Assembly: GCA_026414605.1 (NCBI GenBank)
Contig: JAOAIP010000045.1
Coordinates: forward strand, 1 to 64,000
Reading direction: 5' to 3'
Length of the DNA: 64,000 bases
Source of the DNA: Bacteroidia bacterium
GTDB taxonomy: Bacteria > Bacteroidota > Bacteroidia > B-17B0 > Aurantibacillaceae
The notes beneath the pieces are model-generated. The model was not told where the DNA came from. It was given only the letters and a program-made list of their open reading frames with translations, and did not search any database. Of this stretch, positions 8,393 through 17,018 are shown one piece after another. Position numbers and translations under genes: made by a program. Numbering within the stretch: position 1 is the first letter of the stretch; the number at the start of each line of letters is the position of its first letter.

Positions 8393-8590
8393 CTCATCCC
8401 CATCCCTTCTCTTTTGAAAGAGAAGGGCGATTTGATAAATCCTTTTTCCCCTCTTTAACTTTGTTAGAGAGGGGGAATTAAAGGGGGTGAGTGAAAATTG
8501 AAAAAGAGAAGATCAATGTGAATAAAATTCATTTCCATTATTCGCCTCTCTAATTTGTCGTAGAGAGGGGAAATTAAAAGGGGGTGAGTT
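8393..8590. repeat. Composite hairpin repeats in the carB downstream spacer
   Basis: Three hairpins follow each other. 8404-8414 pairs perfectly with 8417-8427 (11 bp, two-base loop). 8448-8459 pairs with 8463-8474 (11 of 12 bp). 8545-8552 pairs with 8561-8568 (8 bp). The second and third are each followed by near-identical text (GGGAATTAAAGGGGGTGAG and GGGGAAATTAAAAGGGGGTG), so this is a direct repeat of a hairpin module. It lies just after the carB stop codon on the minus strand and may also act as a transcription end. No gene is seen here. Confidence 0.55.
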
Positions 8591-8618
8591 AATCCACTTT
8601 TAAACTCAATAATTATCT

Positions 8619-11432
8619 TTATTTACTTAAGTATAAATTGCGTTCGGAGTATATTTTTTGAAAGTATTCATCGTGTAAATCATCAATAAAATAGATGGCT
8701 TCGCCCGTACTTTTCATTTCAGGACCAAGTTCTTTTTGAATATCCGGGAATTTTTCAAAACTAAATACAGGAATTTTAATAGCGTATCCTTTTTGTTTGG
8801 GTTGAAATTTAAAGTCCTTTAATTTGTTTTTACCCAGCATTATTTTGGTAGCATAATTAATATAAGGTTCTTGGTATGCCTTTGCAATAAAAGGCACAGT
8901 GCGGCTGGCACGAGGATTGGCTTCAATAACATAAACAGTGTTATCCTTGATGGCAAATTGTATGTTTATAAGTCCAATAGTATTTAATTTTAGTGCTATG
9001 ATTTTAGTGTATTCTTCAATAGTTTTAATTATCTCTTTATTTAAATCAAATGGAGGTAATACTGCATAACTATCGCCGCTATGAATACCGGCGGGCTCAA
9101 TGTGTTCCATAATTCCAATAATATAAACATCTTTGCCATCGCAGATAGCATCGGCTTCTGCTTCAATAGCCCCTTCTAAAAAGTGATCCAATAAAATTTT
9201 ATTTCCTGGAATGTCTTGTAATAATTTTACAATATGTTGTTCTAATTCTTCGTCATTGATAACAATTTTCATACTTTGACCTCCTAAAACATAACTTGGA
9301 CGAACTAATAATGGATATCCTAATTCTTTGGCTACTTGCAATGCTTGGTCGGCATCTTCTGCAACACCAAATTTTGGATAAGGGATATTACATTCTTTGA
9401 GTAATGTTGAAAAACTCCCACGATCTTCGGCAAGGTCTATTGATTTGAAGGAAGTACCAAATATCTTAATTCCATAACGGTCTAATTTTTCGGCTAATTT
9501 CAATGCCGTTTGACCACCCAGTTGAACAATTACGCCTTCCGGTTGTTCGTGTTGAATAATATCATATACATGTTCCCAAAAAACGGGCTCAAAATAAAGT
9601 TTATCAGCCACGCTAAAATCTGTAGATACAGTTTCAGGATTACAATTTATCATGATGGCTTCGTAGCCGCATTCTTGAGCAGCCAATACACCATGTACGC
9701 AGGCATAGTCAAATTCTATACCTTGTCCAATTCTGTTAGGACCACTTCCAAGAATGATTACTTTTTTCTTATTGGAAACAATACTTTCATTTTCTGTTTC
9801 AAAAGTAGAATAATAATAAGGCGTTTTGGCTTCAAATTCAGCAGCACAGGTATCTACTAATTTAAATACTCTTCCAATGCCCAGTTCTTTTCTTTTTTTG
9901 TGCACTTCACTTTCTAAACATTTTAATAAGTGGGCAATTTGTCTATCGGCATATCCTTTTTGTTTGGCTTCTAATAATAATTCTTTTGGAATAGAATCTA
10001 ATGTATATTTTTGAATTTCTTGTTCTAATGCTATTAACTCTTCAATTTGTTTTAAGAACCATAAATCAATGTGCGTTAATTTGTGAATGGTATTGATGGA
10101 TATACCTAATTTCATGGCATCATAAATCATAAACAGGCGGTTCCAACTGGGTTTTTGCAATGCTTCTAAAAGAAGTTTTTGGTCTGTTATTTCTCTACCG
10201 TCTGCTCCTAAGCCATTTCGTTTAATTTCTAAACTTTGTGCGGCTTTTTGAAGGGCTTCTTGAAAACTTCTACCGATGCCCATAGATTCTCCAACAGATT
10301 TCATTTGAAATCCTAATTCACGGTTGGCACCTTTGAATTTATCAAAATTCCAGCGAGGTATTTTTACTACTACATAATCAAGGGCGGGTTCAAAGAATGC
10401 AGAAGTGGATTTGGTAATTTGGTTTTGAATTTCATCAAGGGTGTAGCCAATGGCTAATTTTGTTGCTATACGGGCAATAGGATAACCTGTTGCTTTGGAT
10501 GCTAATGCAGAAGAACGAGACACGCGAGGGTTTATTTCAACAGCAATAATTTCTTCTTTGTCATCAGGGCTAACGGCAAATTGAACATTGCATCCCCCTG
10601 CAAAATTCCCGATACTTCGCATCATTTTGATAGCCATATCGCGCATCTTTTGATACGTTCTGTCGCTCAATGTCATAGCAGGGGCTACTGTAATGCTGTC
10701 GCCTGTGTGAACACCCATTGGGTCAAAGTTTTCAATAGAGCAGATAATGGTTACATTATCGTTTTTATCGCGTAATAGTTCTAACTCAAATTCTTTCCAA
10801 CCAATAACGGCTTTGTCAATTAAAACTTCGTGAATGGGTGAGGTCTGTAATCCTCTATTGAGAGCGGCATCAAAATCTTCTTTGGAATACACTACACTAC
10901 CACCGCTTCCACCAAGGGTAAAAGATGGACGAATAACTAATGGGAAACCAAATTCTTGGGCAATTGTTTTGCCTTCTAAAAAAGATCGGGCAATTTTGCT
11001 GGGAGCCATTGGTATTCCAATTTCTTCCATACGGGCACGAAACAAATCTCTATCTTCTGTAACTTTAATAGCATTAATATCAACGCCAATCATTCGTACT
11101 CCATATTTTTGCCAAATACCCAGTTCTTCACATTTCATAGCGAGGTTTAATGCTGTTTGTCCACCCATAGTAGGAAGAACAGCATCTATTTTTCTTTCTT
11201 GTAAGATTTTTTCAATATACTTTGGTTCCAAAGGCCATAAATACACATGGTCAGCAGTAACAGGGTCTGTCATTATAGTAGCAGGATTGTTATTAATGAG
11301 AGTAACTTCAATGCCTTCTTCTTTTAAACTTCTGGCGGCTTGAGAACCAGAATAGTCAAATTCACAGGCCTGTCCAATAATGATAGGACCACTGCCAATG
11401 ATTAAAACGGACTTAATACTTTCATCTTTCAT
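8619..11432 (-). CDS. carB: Carbamoyl-phosphate synthase large subunit, without allosteric domain
   Basis: A 937-residue enzyme that makes carbamoyl phosphate from bicarbonate, ATP and ammonia (from CarA) for pyrimidine and arginine synthesis. Two homologous ATP-grasp halves are evident: the carboxyphosphate half at about 1-400 (GSGPIIIGQACEFDYSG start), the oligomerisation part at about 405-550, and the carbamoyl-phosphate half from about 555 (GSGPNRIGQGIEFDYA). The protein ends soon after the EMKSTGEA motif. The C-terminal MGS-like domain of about 130 residues, which in E. coli binds ornithine and UMP, is absent. This shorter form is usual in Bacteroidota. carA is not in the window. The stop is followed by repeat modules. 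Confidence 0.96.
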   Translation of the reverse strand: MKDESIKSVLIIGSGPIIIGQACEFDYSGSQAARSLKEEGIEVTLINNNPATIMTDPVTADHVYLWPLEPKYIEKILQERKIDAVLPTMGGQTALNLAMKCEELGIWQKYGVRMIGVDINAIKVTEDRDLFRARMEEIGIPMAPSKIARSFLEGKTIAQEFGFPLVIRPSFTLGGSGGSVVYSKEDFDAALNRGLQTSPIHEVLIDKAVIGWKEFELELLRDKNDNVTIICSIENFDPMGVHTGDSITVAPAMTLSDRTYQKMRDMAIKMMRSIGNFAGGCNVQFAVSPDDKEEIIAVEINPRVSRSSALASKATGYPIARIATKLAIGYTLDEIQNQITKSTSAFFEPALDYVVVKIPRWNFDKFKGANRELGFQMKSVGESMGIGRSFQEALQKAAQSLEIKRNGLGADGREITDQKLLLEALQKPSWNRLFMIYDAMKLGISINTIHKLTHIDLWFLKQIEELIALEQEIQKYTLDSIPKELLLEAKQKGYADRQIAHLLKCLESEVHKKRKELGIGRVFKLVDTCAAEFEAKTPYYYSTFETENESIVSNKKKVIILGSGPNRIGQGIEFDYACVHGVLAAQECGYEAIMINCNPETVSTDFSVADKLYFEPVFWEHVYDIIQHEQPEGVIVQLGGQTALKLAEKLDRYGIKIFGTSFKSIDLAEDRGSFSTLLKECNIPYPKFGVAEDADQALQVAKELGYPLLVRPSYVLGGQSMKIVINDEELEQHIVKLLQDIPGNKILLDHFLEGAIEAEADAICDGKDVYIIGIMEHIEPAGIHSGDSYAVLPPFDLNKEIIKTIEEYTKIIALKLNTIGLINIQFAIKDNTVYVIEANPRASRTVPFIAKAYQEPYINYATKIMLGKNKLKDFKFQPKQKGYAIKIPVFSFEKFPDIQKELGPEMKSTGEAIYFIDDLHDEYFQKIYSERNLYLSK

Positions 11433-11551
11433 GGATGTTTTTAGGGGCTAAAAGTAATGAAAAAAGAAATGAAATTAAATTTTCTCAACAATGAATTTTG
11501 AAGAGTTGGGTTACTGCTCGTGTTATATTTTACCACAAAGAATACATTAGT

Positions 11552-11662
11552 AAAAAGTGGAAAGTGAAAAGTAGAAAGTTTAAAGTTTGAAAGTAAAAGG
11601 AGATATTTTTCAATATAATGATGTAGCGTTTTAATACTTTTCACTTTTCACTTTTTACTTTC
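11552..11662. repeat. Inverted AAAGT repeat arrays
   Basis: At 11552-11600, AAAGT-containing units (AAAAGTGG, AAAGTG, AAAAGTAG, AAAGTTT and so on) run in series. At 11636-11662 the complementary ACTTTTC units appear in the opposite orientation (ACTTTTCACTTTTCACTTTTTACTTTC). The two arms could fold into a long imperfect hairpin around a spacer of about 35 bases. It lies in the 361-base gap upstream of carB, in which I see no gene; the 67-codon open frame through it has repetitive low-complexity text and is not credible. Confidence 0.55.
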
Positions 11663-11793
11663 AACTAATTATTGTGGTTAAGTTGGAAGTGTTGAGTTGT
11701 AACGAATTTTTATTTCAAAACTAACAAAATATTTGAAGCAAAAATACTTACAAACAAATGAATATGGGATAATATAGTATATGCTAAGAACAA

Positions 11794-12336
11794 TTAAATA
11801 CAAGTCATAGCCCCTGAAACCGTTACAACGGGGAAAGGAAACTGTTGTTGCGTGCAGGGGATATTGTTAAAGGTTACGGTTACGTTTCCTCCGCTTGTGG
11901 TGGTTACGCTTATCATTCCAGAAGCAGAGTACCATACCACACCACTGGGTTGTCCTGGAGGATTGTATACTATCATTTGAGCACTACTATTAGAAGTAGG
12001 TGTTCCGCTTTGTAGATTGTAATTTCCAGTAGTAGGAGCAGAATAGAAGTTGATTTGAACAGTAGTAGCACCATTAAATGCCATAAGTGTATTATTGCCC
12101 GAACAAGATGCATACGACCATCCTGCTCCTCCCACATTTAATGTGCTATTAGAAGTAGCGGGATTAGTAATAGTACTTGTTCCTGTTGTTGTAACAGAAT
12201 TGGGGTTAGGATTCCCACCTCCGCCTACTTCGTCTCTATAACCGGGTGCAATGCTATCATCTTTGCTTTTATTACACATTAGTAAAAATAAAGAGATTGC
12301 TATAGTGACAGTTAAATAAAGATATTGCTTTTTCAT
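11794..12336 (-). CDS. Secreted lipoprotein of unknown function
   Basis: A 180-residue protein with an N-terminal membrane/lipoprotein signal (hydrophobic stretch ending LFLLMC, then NKSKDD). A Gly/Asn/Thr/Ser-rich linker (about residues 35-65) follows, then a compact beta-rich domain with evenly placed YxL and VxVTF strands and two Cys near 78 and 160 plus one at 179. It resembles many Bacteroidota surface lipoproteins with a single beta-sandwich but matches no family I can name. It has its own promoter (12354-12385) and stands as a single gene. Confidence 0.6.
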   Translation of the reverse strand: MKKQYLYLTVTIAISLFLLMCNKSKDDSIAPGYRDEVGGGGNPNPNSVTTTGTSTITNPATSNSTLNVGGAGWSYASCSGNNTLMAFNGATTVQINFYSAPTTGNYNLQSGTPTSNSSAQMIVYNPPGQPSGVVWYSASGMISVTTTSGGNVTVTFNNIPCTQQQFPFPVVTVSGAMTCI

Positions 12337-12353
12337 ACGTTTAAATTTTGCTA

Positions 12354-12385
12354 CAAAGATAATTTATTTTTCTCTTATGTTCCAA
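12354..12385 (-). promoter_or_regulatory. Bacteroidota-type promoter for the lipoprotein gene at 11794-12336
   Basis: On the minus strand TTTGGAA (with the -33 TTG) is followed after 21 bases by TATCTTTG, a full TAnnTTTG -7 box. The ATG of the lipoprotein gene begins 18 bases downstream. The form matches the promoter before ctaC. Confidence 0.55.
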
Positions 12386-12401
12386 ATAAATTTTACAAAA
12401 A

Positions 12402-12440
12402 GGTAAAATTATTTCGTGAATGGGTATTTTGGTTGAGTGA
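12402..12440. repeat. Diverged intergenic repeat, copy 1 (partner at 50673-50711)
   Basis: These 39 bases, from GGTAAAA to GAGTGA, match 50673-50711 at 32 of 39 positions with no gaps, including TTCGTGAAT and TTGAGTGA. Both copies lie in intergenic DNA. The rest of the gap (12386-12787) holds no convincing gene: the 78-codon minus-strand frame at 12393-12629 is Lys/Asn/Ser-rich, has no domain pattern, and its end is formed by this repeat. Confidence 0.5.
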
Positions 12441-12787
12441 GTGGAAGTGTAAATTTTCATTGTATAAATCTTTTTTCGTTTTCGGAAAATTCTTTTTTTG
12501 AGATATTAAAATGTTTAGTAATGAGGATAATTTTTTTGGAAATGATGACAATAATGTTTGATATCCCAAAATAATCAGTTTTGTACGAACGTAGGGTATT
12601 GCAGAAATGGACTTTATGCCAATGATCATTTTAGTTCAAAGTTATATGATTCGATCCGACGGGGCGTTGTTCATAAAGAAGAATCGTATTTATGACACTT
12701 TTTTATAGATACTTGCATTTCAAAAAAGAATTATCAGTTTATAAAAATAATAAACTAATACCTACTTTCGCAGCAAGCAAAAATTTT

Positions 12788-13594
12788 ATGGAAGAAAAAA
12801 TAGAACAAGACAAAGAAATGAGTTTTTTAGAACATTTGGAAGAGTTGCGAAGACATTTGGTACGAAGTGCTATTGTGGTAGCAGTATTGTCGGTGTTTGT
12901 TTTTATTTATGCTTCGTGGATTTTTGATAATATCATTTTTGCACCACTTCGCCCTGATTTTTTATCATACAAAGCATTGTGTTATTTATCTCAATTTGTA
13001 AAAATTCCTGAACTGTGTTTTCAAGTAAAAGTACATCCATTGCAGGCATTATCAGCATCTGAACAATTTTTTAATCATATTTGGATTTCCATTGTTATTG
13101 CTATTATTATAGCGTCGCCTTTTATTTTGTTTGAATTGTGGACATTTATTCGTCCAGCATTAAAGGATAATGAAGCCAATCCTGTAAAAAGTTTTATTAG
13201 CATCGCAAGTTTTTTGTTTTTTGTAGGTGTGCTATTTGGGTATTTTATATTGTTTCCAATGTCTTATAATTTTTTAATTAACTATCAAATATCGGATTTG
13301 GGATTGGTAGAAACACATAATACTTTAGATGATTATATTTCTTTAATTAGTACAATGGTTTTGGTATCGGGCTTGGTGTTTGAACTTCCTGTTGTTGTTT
13401 ATTTATTGGCTAAGTTTGGATTAATTACAGCAGAGTTTATGCGGAAATATAGACGACACGCAGTAGTCATTATTTTAATTGTAGCAGCAGTGATTACGCC
13501 ATCGCCGGATGTAGCATCTCAACTTATTGTGGCTTTGCCTATTTATATTCTCTATGAAATCAGTATATTTATAGCGAAAGCCGTGAATAAATAA
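12788..13594 (+). CDS. tatC: Twin-arginine translocase subunit TatC
   Basis: A 268-residue inner-membrane protein, the receptor core of the Tat pathway that exports folded proteins. The start MEEKIEQDKEMSFLEHLEELRRHL is chosen over an in-frame ATG 96 bases upstream because this N-terminus is the conserved TatC start (FLEHLxELRxRL) and the extra residues resemble no TatC. A weak -7-like sequence (TACTTTCG) lies within the extension. About six transmembrane helices are seen, with the conserved periplasmic Pro-rich and FELPVVVYLL segments and the TPSPDVxSQ motif near the last helix. The usual length is 230-270. It is followed after 2 bases by an outer-membrane protein gene. tatA is not in the window. 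Confidence 0.96.
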   Translation: MEEKIEQDKEMSFLEHLEELRRHLVRSAIVVAVLSVFVFIYASWIFDNIIFAPLRPDFLSYKALCYLSQFVKIPELCFQVKVHPLQALSASEQFFNHIWISIVIAIIIASPFILFELWTFIRPALKDNEANPVKSFISIASFLFFVGVLFGYFILFPMSYNFLINYQISDLGLVETHNTLDDYISLISTMVLVSGLVFELPVVVYLLAKFGLITAEFMRKYRRHAVVIILIVAAVITPSPDVASQLIVALPIYILYEISIFIAKAVNK

Positions 13595-13596
13595 AA

Positions 13597-14325
13597 ATGT
13601 TGTTTTATAGGATAAGTGTATTTATTTTTATTAGTGTAAAATTGTTAGCACAAACATTAGATTCTGTGCAAATTATCCGTTCTTTTCAGATAGGTGCGGG
13701 ACGCAGTATTTCTACAATTGCTCTTCAAGAAAATAATTATGATGTAGAATTTGTAAAAGGATGGGATTTTAATGCCAATTATTTGTTCAAAGATTTATCA
13801 AGAGTAGAATTTCAGTATTGTCGCTATTCACCTATAGATATTTTGCCTATTTGGAAACAAGCCCATTTGGAAAATTTTAATTGGAACTATCATTATATTA
13901 TTAGTAATGAAGATGGGTCTTTTTTTATTTATCCTAATGTAGGTATAGCGTATACAAAGTTTCGTTCTTTTCAAGTGATGGACAAAAATTTTAATACTAT
14001 TAATGCTATTAAAACCTATTTTCAATGGGGCTTTAATGTGGGTGGTGGTGCGGAATTTCATATACGATTTTTTAGTATCTTTGTTAATTACAATATGCGT
14101 GTAACAAAGATTACTTCAGATAATACACCAAATGTGCGAAATGTAAGTTTTTCAGCAGGTATTCGTTTGTTTTACTTCAAGATGTTTTGGAAAAAAGAAA
14201 AAGCAAAAGACATTGATAATCCTGAAATCAAAGAAAATAAAATAAATATTCCTAAATCAAAGCACAAAAAACGAAAAAGAAGAGTTTTATTTGAACGTTT
14301 ACACGACCGCTACCATTGGTTTTGA
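13597..14325 (+). CDS. Outer-membrane beta-barrel-like protein with basic tail
   Basis: A 242-residue protein with a signal peptide (residues 1-18, ending LLAQT). The body at about 20-200 alternates polar and aromatic residues in strand-length pieces (GAGRSIST, EFQYCRYS, FFIYPNVGIAYTKF, WGFNVGGGAEFHIRFF, VSFSAGIRLFYF), as in small Bacteroidota outer-membrane barrels. The last 40 residues are instead strongly charged and basic (SKHKKRKRR). It starts 2 bases after tatC, so the two are cotranscribed. No specific family is recognised and its role is unknown. Confidence 0.7.
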   Translation: MLFYRISVFIFISVKLLAQTLDSVQIIRSFQIGAGRSISTIALQENNYDVEFVKGWDFNANYLFKDLSRVEFQYCRYSPIDILPIWKQAHLENFNWNYHYIISNEDGSFFIYPNVGIAYTKFRSFQVMDKNFNTINAIKTYFQWGFNVGGGAEFHIRFFSIFVNYNMRVTKITSDNTPNVRNVSFSAGIRLFYFKMFWKKEKAKDIDNPEIKENKINIPKSKHKKRKRRVLFERLHDRYHWF

Positions 14326-14379
14326 TTTTATTAAAAATAAGATTAAAAAAATACAGATATTTGCAAAAATCTATAAACT

Positions 14380-15171
14380 ATGTATTCCCAGTATGGAATT
14401 GCAAAACTCTCTGTAATACCTTGTAGATCTGAACCTTCCAGCAAGAGTGAAATGACCACTCAATTACTTTTTGGTGAATCATATAAAGTTTTAGAACAAC
14501 ATCAAAAATGGTATAAGATAAAAATGGATGCAGATGGCTATGAATGTTGGATTAATGAATTGCAGCATTTTCCAATTACAGAAGAGTTTTATTTTTTACA
14601 ACAAAAAACACCAAGATATTATAGTTCTGAACTTTTACAAATTGTTCAGTCGGGGCAAAATCATTATGTTGTACCAATGGGGTCTCATTTTCCTATGTAT
14701 CAAAATCATCAATTTAAGATAGAAAGCAGTATCTATGAGTGCTATGGTAAAGTTACCGAAATCACCAATAATACACGATACGATGGACAAAAATGTGTGG
14801 ATTTTGCTTTTATGTTTTTAAATGCCCCCTATCTTTGGGGGGGTAAAACGTTAATGGGCATTGATTGTTCTGGACTTGTGCAGGTGTGCTGTGCTTTGGC
14901 GGGTTATCAATTACCAAGAGATGCTAAAGATCAAGTACATCACGGTACGCCATTAAGTTTTTTAGATGAAGTACAAGCAGGAGATATTGCTTTTTTTCAT
15001 AATGAAGAGGGGAATATCGTGCATACAGGTATTTTAATTAATTCGGAAACAATTATTCACGCATCAGGAAAAGTGCGTATAGATAAAATTGATCACTACG
15101 GGATTTTTTCACCAGAATTAAAAAATCATTCCCATCATTTAAGAGTGATTAAAAGATTGAGTTCATCATAA
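14380..15171 (+). CDS. NlpC/P60 family cell-wall peptidase with SH3-like domain
   Basis: A 263-residue protein with an N-terminal bacterial SH3-like region (about 1-120; GESYKVLEQHQKWYKIKM) and a C-terminal NlpC/P60 Cys peptidase domain (about 130-260). The catalytic Cys163 lies in GIDCSGLVQ and the catalytic His215 in IVHTGIL. YLWGGKT before the Cys is also typical. Such enzymes (YkfC, dipeptidyl-peptidase VI type) cut gamma-D-Glu-diamino acid bonds in peptidoglycan or in recycled muropeptides. There is no obvious signal peptide, so a cytoplasmic recycling role is more likely than wall cutting. A near-consensus -7 box (GATATTTG, 14356-14363) lies just upstream. Confidence 0.9.
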   Translation: MYSQYGIAKLSVIPCRSEPSSKSEMTTQLLFGESYKVLEQHQKWYKIKMDADGYECWINELQHFPITEEFYFLQQKTPRYYSSELLQIVQSGQNHYVVPMGSHFPMYQNHQFKIESSIYECYGKVTEITNNTRYDGQKCVDFAFMFLNAPYLWGGKTLMGIDCSGLVQVCCALAGYQLPRDAKDQVHHGTPLSFLDEVQAGDIAFFHNEEGNIVHTGILINSETIIHASGKVRIDKIDHYGIFSPELKNHSHHLRVIKRLSSS

Positions 15172-15295
15172 ATCATCTATTTTCAATAGAAAAAGTTTTT
15201 TGTTGATTACAAGAGAGATTAAGAGAATTTTATTTAATGCAATTGGTGAGGAATTGTTATTTGAAAACAAACACACTTGCTAAAATTTCAAACGA

Positions 15296-16774
15296 ATGAA
15301 TGATTTATTTAAAGAAAATGAAAATAATGTTTTGACCTTGTATCAATTAAATTTATTGATCAAAGAAGTGATGGATGCTTCTTTTTTGGGGAAAAATTGG
15401 TGGGTCAAAGCAGAAATACATAAACTTAATTTGTATAAGCAAAGTGGTCATGCTTATCCTGAATTATTAGAAAAAAAAGATAATGAAGTTGTTTGTCAAA
15501 TGAGAGGAATTATTTGGAAAAATGATTTTTTGAGAATTAATCAAAAATTTATTGAAACAACAGGGGAGCCATTAAAAGACAATATCAATGTATTGATGTA
15601 TGTAAGTGTGCAGTTTGAACCACGCTATGGATTGAGTTTGAGAATACGCGATATAGATCCAAATTATACTTTAGGAGAATTAGAAAAATACAAAAAACAA
15701 ACGATTGAACGATTAAAAAAAGAAGGGATATTTGACAAAAACAAACAACTTTCTCTTGCACTTGTTCCACAAAGAATTGCCGTCATATCTGTGGAAACAA
15801 GCAAAGGATACAATGATTTGATTACAACATTTCAAAAGTTTTCTCATAAATATCAGATTTTATACGATTTGTATCCTTCGCTATTGCAAGGTGAAGAAGC
15901 AGCGGCTAACATTCGCTTTCAATTAGAAAATATCAAAACGCATTCATCCATATACGACGCTGTGTTGATTGTTCGTGGTGGTGGGGGAGAGGTTGGATTG
16001 TCTTGTTACAATGATTATGAACTTTGTAAAGCCATCGCATTATTTCCAATTCCTGTCATTACAGGTATAGGGCATTCTACCAATTTTACGATAGCAGAAA
16101 TGGTGGCGTATCAAAATGGCATTACACCAACCGATACAGCAATGATTATTATCCAAAGATTTCAGCAATTTGAACAAACTATCCTTGAACTTCAACAAGC
16201 ACTTATCCAACACACAAAAAATTTCATTTTATCACAACAGCATTTTGTTCAGCAGATGAGTCAAGAGATTTCATTACAAGCAAAAGAATTATTTCATCAA
16301 CAAAAATTACTATTACAAGAATTTGAACAAATTATTAAAAATACACCTAAAAGTATTTTTCGTAAGCAAGAACATAAGTTAATTCAAAAGGCACATCAAT
16401 TAAAGCATTTTGCTACACAAATTATTTCATATCAAGAAAAATATATTCAAAGTGTTCAACAAAATCTTTTGTTTTCTACTGAAAAGATATTTACACAAGA
16501 TCATCAGAAGATAAAAAATTATCAATCAAAAATTATTCAAAGATCACAATACTTTTTAATTATGAAAAATGTGCATTTGCAAAATCTTGAAAAGAATATA
16601 CAATTATTGCATCCTGATAATATATTAAAACGTGGATATAGTATTGTTTTTGATAATCAAAATAAAACCATTTCATCAGCCAATGAAATATCTGAAGAAC
16701 AAGATATTAAGATAAAGTTTTATCAATCTGAAGCAAATTTTAAAATAACACAACTTAAAATAAAAAATTTATGA
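15296..16774 (+). CDS. xseA: Exodeoxyribonuclease VII large subunit
   Basis: A 492-residue protein with an OB-fold nucleic-acid-binding N-terminus (about 1-110; VLTLYQLNLLIKEVM start, WWVKAEI), the catalytic core at about 120-290 (RIAVIS, DAVLIVRGGGGE, PVITGIGHSTNFTIAE, TPTDTA), and a long coiled-coil C-terminus ending LKRGYSIVFD. The enzyme degrades single-stranded DNA into oligonucleotides and acts in repair. It is somewhat longer than the E. coli protein (456), mainly in the coiled coil. It overlaps xseB by four bases (ATGA), the usual translational coupling of the two subunits. Confidence 0.96.
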   Translation: MNDLFKENENNVLTLYQLNLLIKEVMDASFLGKNWWVKAEIHKLNLYKQSGHAYPELLEKKDNEVVCQMRGIIWKNDFLRINQKFIETTGEPLKDNINVLMYVSVQFEPRYGLSLRIRDIDPNYTLGELEKYKKQTIERLKKEGIFDKNKQLSLALVPQRIAVISVETSKGYNDLITTFQKFSHKYQILYDLYPSLLQGEEAAANIRFQLENIKTHSSIYDAVLIVRGGGGEVGLSCYNDYELCKAIALFPIPVITGIGHSTNFTIAEMVAYQNGITPTDTAMIIIQRFQQFEQTILELQQALIQHTKNFILSQQHFVQQMSQEISLQAKELFHQQKLLLQEFEQIIKNTPKSIFRKQEHKLIQKAHQLKHFATQIISYQEKYIQSVQQNLLFSTEKIFTQDHQKIKNYQSKIIQRSQYFLIMKNVHLQNLEKNIQLLHPDNILKRGYSIVFDNQNKTISSANEISEEQDIKIKFYQSEANFKITQLKIKNL

Positions 16775-16989
16775 AAAGTAATAATGTAGAGGATATTAGT
16801 TACAAACAAGCCATTGAAGAATTAGAGCAAATAGTCAATGAAATAGAAAGTGGAGAATTAGATTTAGATGAATTGCTTAAAAAAGTAGAACGTTCGGCTG
16901 CATTGATATTGTATTGCAAAGAAAAACTCAAAAACTCTGAAACAAAACTGAATCAAGTAATTAAGAAATTAGAAAGTGATAAGGAGTAA
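16771..16989 (+). CDS. xseB: Exodeoxyribonuclease VII small subunit
   Basis: A 72-residue protein with the XseB pattern: SYKQAIEELEQIVNEIE, then GELDLDELLKKVERS and a C-terminal helix with KLKNSETKL. It binds the coiled coil of XseA and controls the nuclease. Its ATG overlaps the xseA stop. It ends 30 bases before the converging ribD gene. Confidence 0.95.
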   Translation: MKSNNVEDISYKQAIEELEQIVNEIESGELDLDELLKKVERSAALILYCKEKLKNSETKLNQVIKKLESDKE

Positions 16990-17018
16990 ATTTGGAAATG
17001 GATTGGTAAATATATTCT

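Noticed and set aside
11441-11644. 67-codon open frame upstream of carB
   Set aside because: It runs through the AAAGT inverted arrays and has repetitive Phe/Leu/Ser composition; no sign of a real protein.
12393-12629. 78-codon minus-strand open frame between the lipoprotein gene and tatC
   Set aside because: Lys/Asn/Ser-rich low-complexity text without a domain pattern or promoter; its 3' part is formed by a repeat also found in intergenic DNA at 50673.
12645-12675. ATTCGATCCGACGGGGCG as a possible tRNA T-arm
   Set aside because: The bases flanking the TTCGATC do not pair and no acceptor, D or anticodon arms are found; not a tRNA.
12692-12787. 32-residue N-terminal extension of TatC
   Set aside because: The conserved TatC N-terminus begins at 12788, and the extension resembles no TatC.
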